Source: Myxococcaceae bacterium (GTDB taxonomy: Bacteria > Myxococcota > Myxococcia > Myxococcales > Myxococcaceae). Taken from it: a DNA stretch of 57,264 bases. The translations under genes were made by a program, and so were the position numbers. Positions 1-7,986 of this stretch are shown here, in pieces. The stretch is taken from contig JAFGNZ010000118.1 in the NCBI GenBank assembly GCA_016926755.1, positions 1 to 57,264 of the forward strand, written 5' to 3'. The notes below the pieces were generated by a model. That model was not told the DNA's origin. It saw only the letters and a list, made by a program, of their open reading frames with translations, and searched no databases. Every line of letters begins with the position of its first letter. The first letter of the stretch is position 1.

Positions 1-89
1 ACTTCCGAGCCGGGCGGCGCCGGCAGCGTGGCACAGCCGGTGGCCACCACCAGCGCACACAGCACCAGCGCATGCGCGCCGCCCCTCAT
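1..89 (-). CDS. Lipoprotein, N-terminus only (runs off the window start)
   Basis: Read on the minus strand from an ATG at 89, the frame is open to the window edge and gives 29 residues. They form a lipoprotein signal peptide: n-region MRGGAH, a hydrophobic stretch, then lipobox VATGC with the cysteine at residue 19, followed by a Pro/Ala-rich linker. Myxobacterial toxin lipoproteins of the SitA type often begin this way, but so do many other lipoproteins, so the mature function cannot be called. The gene is divergent from the one starting at 155, with 65 bases between the two starts. Confidence 0.6.
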   Translation of the reverse strand, partial: MRGGAHALVLCALVVATGCATLPAPPGSE

Positions 90-154
90 ATATGAGTGCC
101 GGACCAGAGGCATCGAGACAGTCTATTTCGACATTCCAGCGAGGAGCCGTGCGA

Positions 155-835
155 ATGAATGACTTGACGCGGGCGTCACTGGTTGGAATCGCACGCCACT
201 TCTACCCAGCAGGCTTTCCCGTGGAGGAGGAAGATTTGAGCGCGCCGACACCCGCTCACCAGCGCACGCCCGAGCACGAGCGGTTCATGGCGGCCTGGGA
301 GAAGGCACTGGCGTGGCCTGAATGGAAGACGCTCATGAAGGAACTCCCACGCGCCTTCCCAGGCCTTGGTGTCGGCGGTGGGACTCAACCCTTCGTGTCT
401 GCCTGCATGCGGTGTTTTGTATACCGCGCGGAGCCCATGCCTGGGGGTGAACGGTTCGCAACTCGCATCGCCGCAGCGGTCAGCGTCCTCGCGCCGCTCT
501 ATGTCGTTTATGTCACGACCCAGCTCTGGCGCCCCACCTACACCACCTACGGCAAGCCGCGTGGAATCCACCCTTCAGGCGATGCGACAGACGACGAGTC
601 CTCTCGCCTCTATCACTTCTCCCCGCCCCAGCTCACGTTTGAGCCGCCCAGCGCGGTAAAGCCCGAGGCGGACACCCTGGCTCGCCTGTTGGAAGAAGTG
701 CTCGGCTATCGGCGCTTCCCCTTGGCTCTCGCGGGCGAGCCTCTTCCGGATCTCCGTGTGGGTTTCCTCAACGGTGAAGGCCCCCCGACGCTCTTGGACG
801 CACTCTTCTCCGACAACCTTGCTCATCTCCCTTGA
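155..835 (+). CDS. Hypothetical protein, probable myxobacterial paralogous family
   Basis: A 226-residue protein. I chose the ATG at 155 because GAGGAG lies 8-13 bases upstream; an in-frame start at 92 would add 21 residues with no ribosome site. The sequence begins MNDLTRASLVGIARHFYPAGF and ends with LLDALFSDNLAHLP. A short hydrophobic segment (VSVLAPLYVVYVTT, about residues 116-129) is not a convincing membrane helix, so it is probably cytoplasmic. From memory, proteins with the ARHFYPxGFP opening occur as many copies in Myxococcus-type genomes, often near lipoprotein toxins; I cannot verify that here. An immunity or accessory role beside the truncated lipoprotein is possible, but the genes are divergent, which is unusual for a toxin-immunity pair. 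Confidence 0.65.
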   Translation: MNDLTRASLVGIARHFYPAGFPVEEEDLSAPTPAHQRTPEHERFMAAWEKALAWPEWKTLMKELPRAFPGLGVGGGTQPFVSACMRCFVYRAEPMPGGERFATRIAAAVSVLAPLYVVYVTTQLWRPTYTTYGKPRGIHPSGDATDDESSRLYHFSPPQLTFEPPSAVKPEADTLARLLEEVLGYRRFPLALAGEPLPDLRVGFLNGEGPPTLLDALFSDNLAHLP

Positions 836-903
836 TCCGGATTCGCCTGGGGAGCCGCGCGCGCGCCTTCTGCGGCCTCCTCCTCCCGAGCTATCGTCGG
901 GCA

Positions 904-1815
904 ATGGCCATGTGGACACGACTCCTGATCGTCGCCGTGAGCGCCACCGTCACAGGCTGCGCGAGCGCTGCTCGCACGCCGCCGCCAGCACCTCCGCCCG
1001 AGGTCGCCGTACCAGCGGGGCCGTTTCTCATGGGCACCTCCCAGGAAAAGCTGGAGCTCGTCTACGAGCTGTGCCGGGCGGCCCACCCGGAGCCGACGAG
1101 GTGCAACCGCGAGAAGCTGCTCGCGCACCACCGAAACGAGACGCCGCAGCGCGAGGTCTACCTGTCGGCCTTCTCCATTGGCCGCACGGAGGTGACGAAC
1201 GCCGACTACGAGCGCTGCGTGCGCGCGGGGGGCTGCACGCCGCTCGACTTCGAGCGCTGCATCTTCTTCGTCGACGACAAGCACGTGCGCGGCGGGACGC
1301 TGGAGGCGGCCCAGGCGCGGCCGGACAGCCCGGTGGTGTGCGTGAGCTGGGAGCAGGCCGCGGCGTACTGCCGCCACGCGGGCGGGGCGCTGCCCACCGA
1401 GGCGCAATGGGAGAAGGCGGCGCGCGGCGAGGATGGGCGCGTGTTTCCGTGGGGTGACACGTGGGAGCCGCTGCGCGCGAACTCGGGCGAAGGCGAACAC
1501 CCGAACACCCTCGACGGCCATGCCACGACCGCGCCGGTAGGCAGCTTCCCGTCCGGTGCCAGCCCCTACGGAGCGCTCGACATGGCCGGCAATGTCTGGG
1601 AGTGGGTGGCGGACTGGTACGCCGAGGACGCCTACTCCCACGGCCCGTCGCGTGATCCCCGCGGCCCGGAGACGGGCACGGCGCGGATCATGCGCGGTGG
1701 CGGGTACGCGGCCAACTCCTTCGCGCAGCGGACCACCAAGCGCATTCCTCGCGATCCACTGGATAGCTACGTGAACATCGGCTTCCGCTGCGCGCATCCA
1801 GCCCCCGAAGGCTGA
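904..1815 (+). CDS. Formylglycine-generating enzyme (SUMF1) family lipoprotein
   Basis: A 303-residue lipoprotein: the signal peptide ends at lipobox TVTGC and is followed by a proline-rich linker. The rest is an FGE-sulfatase/SUMF1 domain. It opens with VPAGPFLMGT, has the IGRTEVTNADYERCV segment, the PVVCVSWEQAAAYCRHAGG segment, LPTEAQWEKAARG, and the closing signatures DMAGNVWEWVADWY and RIMRGGGYA followed by IGFRC. Bacterial lipoproteins with this fold are usually not sulfatase-maturing enzymes; many are binding or scaffold proteins, often tied to Ser/Thr-kinase or toxin loci in myxobacteria. Catalysis is therefore not assumed. The ATG at 904 fits the signal peptide; a TTG at 832 would add 24 residues and overlap the previous stop codon. 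Likely location is the outer-membrane inner or outer leaflet. Confidence 0.88.
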   Translation: MAMWTRLLIVAVSATVTGCASAARTPPPAPPPEVAVPAGPFLMGTSQEKLELVYELCRAAHPEPTRCNREKLLAHHRNETPQREVYLSAFSIGRTEVTNADYERCVRAGGCTPLDFERCIFFVDDKHVRGGTLEAAQARPDSPVVCVSWEQAAAYCRHAGGALPTEAQWEKAARGEDGRVFPWGDTWEPLRANSGEGEHPNTLDGHATTAPVGSFPSGASPYGALDMAGNVWEWVADWYAEDAYSHGPSRDPRGPETGTARIMRGGGYAANSFAQRTTKRIPRDPLDSYVNIGFRCAHPAPEG

Positions 1816-1947
1816 GACGGGGGTGGACCGGCCCCCTTCCACCACGGGGCGTCCACCCATCGCTGCCCAGCGAACACTTGGAGGTGGAATTCCGGGCATG
1901 GCGGAGCGCGCGTGCGCATCCAGCAGGGCACCTCGCGAGGAGGAGCC

Positions 1948-2799
1948 ATGAACCGCCTCATCCCTCTGTCCATGCTGCTCGGCCTGTCCACCGCCGCGCT
2001 CGCGCAGGAGCGCCCGCCCGAGCCGCGCTTCCAGGTCCGCGCGGTGGGCGAGCTGGGCTTCCTGGATGTGCACTCCCACACCGTCCGCTACGGCCAGGGC
2101 GGCACCCTCTTCCGCTTCACCGAGGAGGGCGGCCAGGACAACCTGTTCCTCTTCACCCGGCTGAGCGCGGAGCTGTCCTGGCGCGGGCGCCACACCGCCG
2201 TGCTGCTGTACCAACCCATCGATCTGCGGGGCGAGACACTGTTGTCCCGTGACATCTCCTTCCACGACATCACCTTCCCGGCGGGCACGCCCCTGGACGT
2301 GCGCTACGGCTTCTCGTTCTGGCGGGCGAGCTACCTCTACGATCTGCTCTCCGGCCCGGAGCGGGAGCTGGCCGTAGGGGCCTCGCTGCAGCTGCGTAAC
2401 GCCACGCTCACCTTCACCTCGGCGGATGGCCTGCGGCGCTGGGCCAGCCGGGACGTGGGGCCCGTGCCTGCCCTCAAGGTCCGCGGGCGCTACACCTTCA
2501 CCTGGGGGGCCTGGCTCGGGCTGGAGGTGGACGGCATCTACGCCTCGGGGGGCTTCCTGAACCGGGACAACACGGAGGACAGCTTCGACGCGGGCCTGCT
2601 GGACGCCAGCGTGCGTGCGGGGATGCGCGTCACCGACGCGGTGGACGTGTTCCTCAACCTTCGCTACCTCGGCGGCGGCGCGCGCGGCACGGACGAGGAG
2701 GAGGCCGCGCGGGGCCCCGGCGACGGCTACAGCAGCAACTGGCTGAACACGGCCAGTGTCTCCCTGGGCTTCATCTACCGGTTGCCCACCGGCAGCTGA
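1948..2799 (+). CDS. Probable outer-membrane beta-barrel protein
   Basis: A 283-residue protein starting at an ATG with AGGAGG just upstream. A GTG at 1912 is in frame but has no comparable ribosome site. It has a Sec signal peptide (MNRLIPLSMLLGLSTAALAQ, cleavage after AQ or ALA), then alternating hydrophobic/polar strands rich in aromatic residues, typical of a beta-barrel, with glycine/aspartate turns. No catalytic motif is visible. A conserved-looking segment DNLFLFTRLSAELSWRG resembles other bacterial outer-membrane proteins of unknown substrate. It stands alone on this strand and its stop codon abuts the stop codon of the convergent small gene at 2800. I do not recognise a named family. 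Confidence 0.72.
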   Translation: MNRLIPLSMLLGLSTAALAQERPPEPRFQVRAVGELGFLDVHSHTVRYGQGGTLFRFTEEGGQDNLFLFTRLSAELSWRGRHTAVLLYQPIDLRGETLLSRDISFHDITFPAGTPLDVRYGFSFWRASYLYDLLSGPERELAVGASLQLRNATLTFTSADGLRRWASRDVGPVPALKVRGRYTFTWGAWLGLEVDGIYASGGFLNRDNTEDSFDAGLLDASVRAGMRVTDAVDVFLNLRYLGGGARGTDEEEAARGPGDGYSSNWLNTASVSLGFIYRLPTGS

Positions 2800-3105
2800 T
2801 CACCCACCTCCCTGCGGACCCGCTCCCGCGCTGGCCTTGGCGCGGCGACGGCGCCCGGCCTGGCTCTCGGCCGCCGCCTTGGGAGCGGGCCGGTTGTGCC
2901 ACTGCTTCTCGATGCGCGCCTCGATCTCCTCGCGCACCCGGCGCGCATTCGCCAGCGCCGTGTCGATCTCCTCACGCACCCGCACAGCCTGCTCCTGCGC
3001 GGTGGCCCGGTACTCCGCGGTGTCCCGACGCACCTGGATACGCCCCGCCTCGCGCTTCCCCCGCACCGCCTTGCGCTTGCCCGCCGTCTGCCGCTTCTCC
3101 GCCAT
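2800..3105 (-). CDS. Small basic coiled-coil hypothetical protein
   Basis: A 101-residue protein read from the ATG at 3105, which has CTGGAGGC just upstream on its strand. It is very basic at both ends (MAEKRQTAGKRKAVRGKREA at the start, GRRRRAKASAG near the end). Between them is an amphipathic, heptad-like helical stretch (YRATAQEQAVRVREEIDTAL and following). Such composition suits a nucleic-acid- or membrane-surface-binding coiled coil, but no family is recognised. It is convergent with the barrel-protein gene, stop to stop with no spacer. The neighbours give no functional clue. Confidence 0.6.
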   Translation of the reverse strand: MAEKRQTAGKRKAVRGKREAGRIQVRRDTAEYRATAQEQAVRVREEIDTALANARRVREEIEARIEKQWHNRPAPKAAAESQAGRRRRAKASAGAGPQGGG

Positions 3106-3337
3106 CGACGCCTCCAGGGTCCGATCCTCTCCGCAAGGTGGAACATGCCCCCGGCACTCGGAACCCCCGCTACGCACCCCAGGGGACAGGTGCCTGCTGA
3201 CCAGCCAGGCACGGCCTTCATCCGCTCCATGTCCGGCAACAGGGGGAAGGGTGACATGCGCAAGAAACCGTGAAATGGAACGCGCGCCCGCGCGTTCTGC
3301 TGCCCGCGACGGGGGCACCCATCACGAGGGGGATGAC

Positions 3338-5923
3338 TTGAGGACTGCGCGCTCTGGCATGCTGCGTCACGGCCTGGCACTGGCCCTGTGGCTGAGCGCC
3401 GTGACGGCGGGTGCGGCGGTGGAGGGGCCGGGCCGCGACCAGTTCATCCAGGCGGCGCCCGCTCGGGGCGAGCTCCGCGTGGACGGGAAGCTGGACGAGG
3501 CCTCCTGGGCCCAGGCCCCTGTCTTCTCGGCCTTCGTGCAGCGCTACCCCCTGGCCGGCGCGGCCCCCAGCGAGCGCACCGAGCTGCGCGTCCTCTATGA
3601 CTCGGAGCGGGTCTACTTCGGCATCATCGCCCGGGACTCGCAGCCGGGGCGCATCGACCGGCGCCTGGGCCGCCGCGACAGCTTCCCGGCCACGGACTCG
3701 GTGCAGCTCATCATCGACTCCACGCATGACCACCGCACCGCGTACGCCTTCTCCCTGAGCGCGGGCGGCGTCCACGGGGACGGGCTCTTCTACGACGACC
3801 GCAACTTCACCACGGACTGGGACGGGGTGTGGGACGGGGCCACGAGCCTCCAGGAGGACGGCTGGGTGGCCGAGTTCGCCATCCCCCTGTCCGTGCTGCG
3901 CTTCCCGGAGGTGCCCGTGCAGACGTGGGGCTTCTCCGTGCGCCGGCAGATCGCCCGCCTCAACGAGGAGCTCGAGTCCGTGGACAACCCGCGCACCAGC
4001 AACGCGAACGTCTCGCGGCTGGGCCACCTCACGGGCCTGGAGGGGCTCGTGTCCCGGCGCAAGGTGGAGCTGGTGCCCTACCTGGCCTCGCGCGGCACCC
4101 TCCGCCCGCAGTTCTCGGACTCGGCCCGGCCCTTCCCCCGGCTGGTGGAGCCGACGCTGGACGTGGGGCTGGACGTGAAGGCGGCGCTCACCAGCGACCT
4201 GTCCCTCAACGCCACCCTCAACCCGGACTTCGGGCAGGTGGAGGCCGACCAGCTCATCCTCAACCTGTCCACCTTCGAGGCCTTCTTCCCGGAGAAGCGG
4301 CCCTTCTTCACCCAGGGGCTGGAGCTCTTCCAGCCGGTGGGCGGTGGAGCGGGGAACGTGTCTCAGTCGCTCTTCTACTCGCGGCGCATCGGCCTGGAGA
4401 CGCCCGTGCTCGGCGCGGCGAAGCTGACGGGCACGCTGACGAAGGGCGTGGAGGTGGGCGTGCTGGACGCGCTCGTCACCGGACCCTGGCAGGCCCAGGA
4501 CGAGGAGCGCCCGGATCGGCAGTGGCGCCTGCACTCCAGCCGCCCGCTGCACCTGAGCCCCAACAGCGCGCTGCCCGGCCGCCCGCAGCCGGCCACCAAC
4601 TTCCTGGCCGCGGTGGCGCGCGGCTCGGTGGGGGAGAACTCGCGCGTGGGCGGCAGCTTCGCGGCGGCCACGCCCCTGGTGGGTGGGTGCAGCGCGGAGG
4701 AGGCGGCGCTGGACGAGGAGGAGCAACCCGCGGAGTGCCTGGCCCTGGGCGGGCTGGGGGCCGCGGCGGACTTCGACTTCAAGACGGCCAGCAGCGAGTA
4801 CGGGGTGCTGGGGCAGGTGGACGCCAGCCGCACCGTGGGCGGGCTGCCCGAGCGCACGCTGCGGGATGGCACGGTGCTGCGCCGGGGCGCCAGCGGCTAC
4901 GGCGGCTACCTGCGCGCGGGGAAGTTCGGCGGCGAGGGCTTCCGCTGGCAGGCGGGCTATGACTTCGCCTCGCCCGCGCTGGACCTGAACGCCGCCGGCT
5001 TCCAGCGCACGCAGAACGAGCACGCGTCGCGCCTCTCGCTGGGCTACCAGCGCCCCAATGGCTTCGGGCCGTTCAGGGCGCTCAGCGCCAACCTCGCGGG
5101 AGGCTCGGCCTGGACCAGCGATGGACGCGGCGTCAACCGGGGCAGCTGGGTGAACTTCAACGGCTACGTGGAGCTGCCCAGCTCCGATGTGGTGGGCTGG
5201 GAGACGGGCGTGAACCTGGGCGGCTACGACGTGCGCGAGCTCGATGGCACGGGCATCCCCCTGGAGCGGGAGCACACCGGCTTCTTCGTCGTCTTCATGG
5301 AGTCCAACGCCAACCGGGCGCTCGCGCTGAATGCCTTCGCCGTCGCGGGTCACCATGACCGGGGGCCCGCCCCGGGGGCCTGGGGCTGGGCGGGCAACCT
5401 GGCCCTCGCGCTGCGGCCCCACCCGGCGCTGGAGACACGGCTGGAGGTGACGACGGACCGCACCGAGTACGCGCCGCGCCTGGTGGAGGAGCTGGGCGAC
5501 TCCCGCTTCCTGCTGGGGAACCTGCAGTCCAACTTCCTCTCCCTCACCCTGCGGCAGCAGTGGGTGCTGCGCCCCCACCTGACGCTGCAGGGCTACGCCC
5601 AGCTCTTCAGCGCGTACGGCCGCTATGGCCCCTTCTACGAGGCGCAGTCCGACGCGGCGCGCACGCCCATCCGCTTCTCCGCGATGAGGCCCACCGAGGC
5701 CACGGCGGACGACTTCTACGACGTGGCGCTCAACCTCAACGTGGTGCTGCGCTGGGAGTACCGGCTGGGCTCCACGCTCTTCCTCGTCTACACGCGCTCA
5801 CAGCAGGGCCTGCCGACCGCCGAGGGCGAGCAGCCCCCCGCCACGGTGCTGCCCCGCCGGCTGTGGTCCGGCCCCGCCGTGGACGCCGTGCTGCTCAAGT
5901 GGTCCTACTACTGGACCGCCTGA
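3338..5923 (+). CDS. DUF5916 family protein with N-terminal CBM9-like domain
   Basis: About 861 residues. The TTG at 3338 is chosen because GAGGGGG sits about 8 bases upstream; an ATG at 3359 is the alternative, and both give a signal peptide ending near VTAGAA. After it comes a CBM9-like beta-sandwich ([20 protein letters not shown], then DSVQLIIDS and a [14 protein letters not shown] segment). The rest is the long DUF5916 region with its hallmark [13 protein letters not shown] and FFPEKRPFF motifs. The C-terminal half is strand-rich and aromatic, like an outer-membrane barrel. Proteins of this family are common in Bacteroidetes and myxobacteria as envelope proteins of unproven function; a carbohydrate-related role is inferred only from the first domain. 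It is convergent with the metallopeptidase gene, 31 bases away. Confidence 0.85.
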   Translation: MRTARSGMLRHGLALALWLSAVTAGAAVEGPGRDQFIQAAPARGELRVDGKLDEASWAQAPVFSAFVQRYPLAGAAPSERTELRVLYDSERVYFGIIARDSQPGRIDRRLGRRDSFPATDSVQLIIDSTHDHRTAYAFSLSAGGVHGDGLFYDDRNFTTDWDGVWDGATSLQEDGWVAEFAIPLSVLRFPEVPVQTWGFSVRRQIARLNEELESVDNPRTSNANVSRLGHLTGLEGLVSRRKVELVPYLASRGTLRPQFSDSARPFPRLVEPTLDVGLDVKAALTSDLSLNATLNPDFGQVEADQLILNLSTFEAFFPEKRPFFTQGLELFQPVGGGAGNVSQSLFYSRRIGLETPVLGAAKLTGTLTKGVEVGVLDALVTGPWQAQDEERPDRQWRLHSSRPLHLSPNSALPGRPQPATNFLAAVARGSVGENSRVGGSFAAATPLVGGCSAEEAALDEEEQPAECLALGGLGAAADFDFKTASSEYGVLGQVDASRTVGGLPERTLRDGTVLRRGASGYGGYLRAGKFGGEGFRWQAGYDFASPALDLNAAGFQRTQNEHASRLSLGYQRPNGFGPFRALSANLAGGSAWTSDGRGVNRGSWVNFNGYVELPSSDVVGWETGVNLGGYDVRELDGTGIPLEREHTGFFVVFMESNANRALALNAFAVAGHHDRGPAPGAWGWAGNLALALRPHPALETRLEVTTDRTEYAPRLVEELGDSRFLLGNLQSNFLSLTLRQQWVLRPHLTLQGYAQLFSAYGRYGPFYEAQSDAARTPIRFSAMRPTEATADDFYDVALNLNVVLRWEYRLGSTLFLVYTRSQQGLPTAEGEQPPATVLPRRLWSGPAVDAVLLKWSYYWTA

Positions 5924-5954
5924 GCCCACCGTCCAGCGCTGAGCCCGGGCGCGG

Positions 5955-7778
5955 CTACCGCAGCGACGGCGCCGTGTCCCCCGGCATCAACGCCTTGCGG
6001 GCCAGCGACAGCGGCAGCCCCAGCTTCAGCAGGCGATCGTGGAAGTCGCGCAGCGAGAAGGGCTGGCCGCGCGCCTCCAGGTGGCGGCGGTAGTCCTCGC
6101 GCAGCTGGAGGATCTGCATGCGCCCGAGCGCGTAATAAAGGTAGGTGGGGTTGAAGGTGCCGCGGTGCACCTCGCGCAGCGCCGGGAAGGGCTCGAAGTA
6201 GGCGATCTCCGCGTAGCGCTTCGCCGCGGCCTCCACGGACTCACCGAAGACGTGGAGCGCGAGCGCCGCGTGCCAGCGCGCGTGCCGCTGCAGGGCCCGC
6301 CGCAGCTGCCCGAGCCGCACCGCGGGATCGCCCCCGCCCAGGCCCTCGTCCACCATCATCTGCTCCGTGTAGTGCGCCCAGCCCTCCACGAGCGAGGCCG
6401 GGGCGAACACCTTGCGCACCTCGGTGGGGATCCGCGCCTCGTAGAGGAGCTGAACGAAGTGGCCGGGCATCGCCTCGTGCACGGTGATGCCCAGCAGCCC
6501 GGCGCGGTTGAAGTACGTGAGGTGCTGCGCCTTCTGCTCCGGCGTCCAGCCCGGCTCCACGTTGGTGATGTTGTACCAGGCCTCCGTGGCGCGCTGCTCG
6601 AAGGGGCCGGGGGTGTCCATGGAGGCAAAGCCCATGCGGGCATAGGGCGGCGTCTCGCGCACGAGGGGCAGCCGCTCCGAGGGCAGCGTCACCAGCCCCT
6701 TGTCCATCACGAAGCGCTGCACCTCCTGGAGCTGCCGCCGCGCCGTGGGGATGAGCTCCTCCGCCGGAGGGTGGTCCTTCGTGATGGCCTCCATCACCTG
6801 GGCCGGCGTCCGCTTCGGATCGATGCGCGCCGCCTCCCGCGCCACCCACTCCTGGTAGAAGCGGATGGCCCGCTCGTTGAGCTCCCGGAGCTGCTCGGCC
6901 GACAGCTCCACGTGCTCCTCCAGCGCCAGCTTCCTCTCGAAGAGCGCCTTGCCCAGCCGGAAGTCTCCGTGGGCCTGGGGGAGCACCTCCTTCTCCAGCC
7001 AGCGCGCGAAGCCCTCCACCTCCCCTTCCGCCTTCTTCCGGGCGGCCTCGAACTCCTCGCGCAGCCGCGCGTCCACCCGCGCCAGGCCCTGCGCCTCCAG
7101 CGCCTGCCCCAGGTCCCTGCGCAGGTAGAGCACCGTGCCCTGGGTGTCCTTCACGGCCTGCTCGGCCCAGGGCCTCGGCACGTCCGCCAGGTTGGCCTTC
7201 GCCGCGGCGATGACGGCGGGCAGCCGGCCCATGCGCGCCACGAGGCTGCGCAGCCGCTCCTCCAGGGGAGCGAACTCGCGCGAGGACAGCGAGGCCAGCC
7301 CGCCGACGATGACGCCGTTGTAGGCCATCGGGTTGCGCCGCCACTCGCGCACCTCCTCCAGCTCCAGCAGGTCCGCGCGCAGGGCGTTCTCCAGGATTCG
7401 CGCGTCGAACACGGCGTCGCCCGTGAGGGCCGTGGCGTCCATGCGCTCCAGCCGCGCGAGCCAGTCCCGGAGCTCCCGAGCCTTGCGCTCATGCGCCTCG
7501 GCGGACAGGTCCGGCAGCTCCCCGTCGTAGCGGTGGAGGCCCAGCGCCGTGGCGCGGACGGGGTTCTGCGCGTAGTACCAGTCGAGGTACTCGCGAGCGA
7601 AGCGGGTGAGCTCGGCATCGGCGGGCGTGGACATGGCGGTGGGGGCAGGCTCGGGCAAGGCCTTCACGCGCGGCGCGCAGGCGGCGAGGCAGGCCAGGAG
7701 GAGAAGGCGGGAGAGCGTGCGGAGGTGGATCATGGCGCGGCCGGGAGTCTCGGGCTTTCGGAAGGCCTCGGGAAGCAT
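5955..7778 (-). CDS. DUF885 family lipoprotein, predicted zinc metallopeptidase
   Basis: A 607-residue protein. The ATG at 7778 has GAGGGG at proper spacing; an ATG at 7733 would remove 15 residues and leave a more typical signal peptide. A lipobox (ACLAAC) anchors it to the membrane. DUF885 features are clear: the N-terminal [26 protein letters not shown] segment and the metallopeptidase-like HEAMPGH motif (residues 434-440). An EGWAHYTEQ motif about 25 residues later supplies the likely third zinc ligand. This pattern matches gluzincin-like M3/M32-related folds, so peptidase or dipeptidase activity in the periplasm is a reasonable inference. It is divergent from the AsmA-family gene and shares the 208-base region between them. 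Confidence 0.88.
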   Translation of the reverse strand: MLPEAFRKPETPGRAMIHLRTLSRLLLLACLAACAPRVKALPEPAPTAMSTPADAELTRFAREYLDWYYAQNPVRATALGLHRYDGELPDLSAEAHERKARELRDWLARLERMDATALTGDAVFDARILENALRADLLELEEVREWRRNPMAYNGVIVGGLASLSSREFAPLEERLRSLVARMGRLPAVIAAAKANLADVPRPWAEQAVKDTQGTVLYLRRDLGQALEAQGLARVDARLREEFEAARKKAEGEVEGFARWLEKEVLPQAHGDFRLGKALFERKLALEEHVELSAEQLRELNERAIRFYQEWVAREAARIDPKRTPAQVMEAITKDHPPAEELIPTARRQLQEVQRFVMDKGLVTLPSERLPLVRETPPYARMGFASMDTPGPFEQRATEAWYNITNVEPGWTPEQKAQHLTYFNRAGLLGITVHEAMPGHFVQLLYEARIPTEVRKVFAPASLVEGWAHYTEQMMVDEGLGGGDPAVRLGQLRRALQRHARWHAALALHVFGESVEAAAKRYAEIAYFEPFPALREVHRGTFNPTYLYYALGRMQILQLREDYRRHLEARGQPFSLRDFHDRLLKLGLPLSLARKALMPGDTAPSLR

Positions 7779-7986
7779 CCTCTCCCCTCGCCTATTCCCG
7801 AGGCCACCCCCGCACTTCAGCCCGCCCGCGGGGCATCCCTGCTACCCCCTATCAATCCGGGAAACGTGAAGTCTTTCTCTCTTCTTCACGTCGGAGCTGT
7901 AGGTGACCTGGAAGGTGGTTAGGTTCTCGGCCCAGGTCGAACCCGGACCGTGCCGGAGGTCCGAATGCTGGAGGAGGGAGCAAGCG

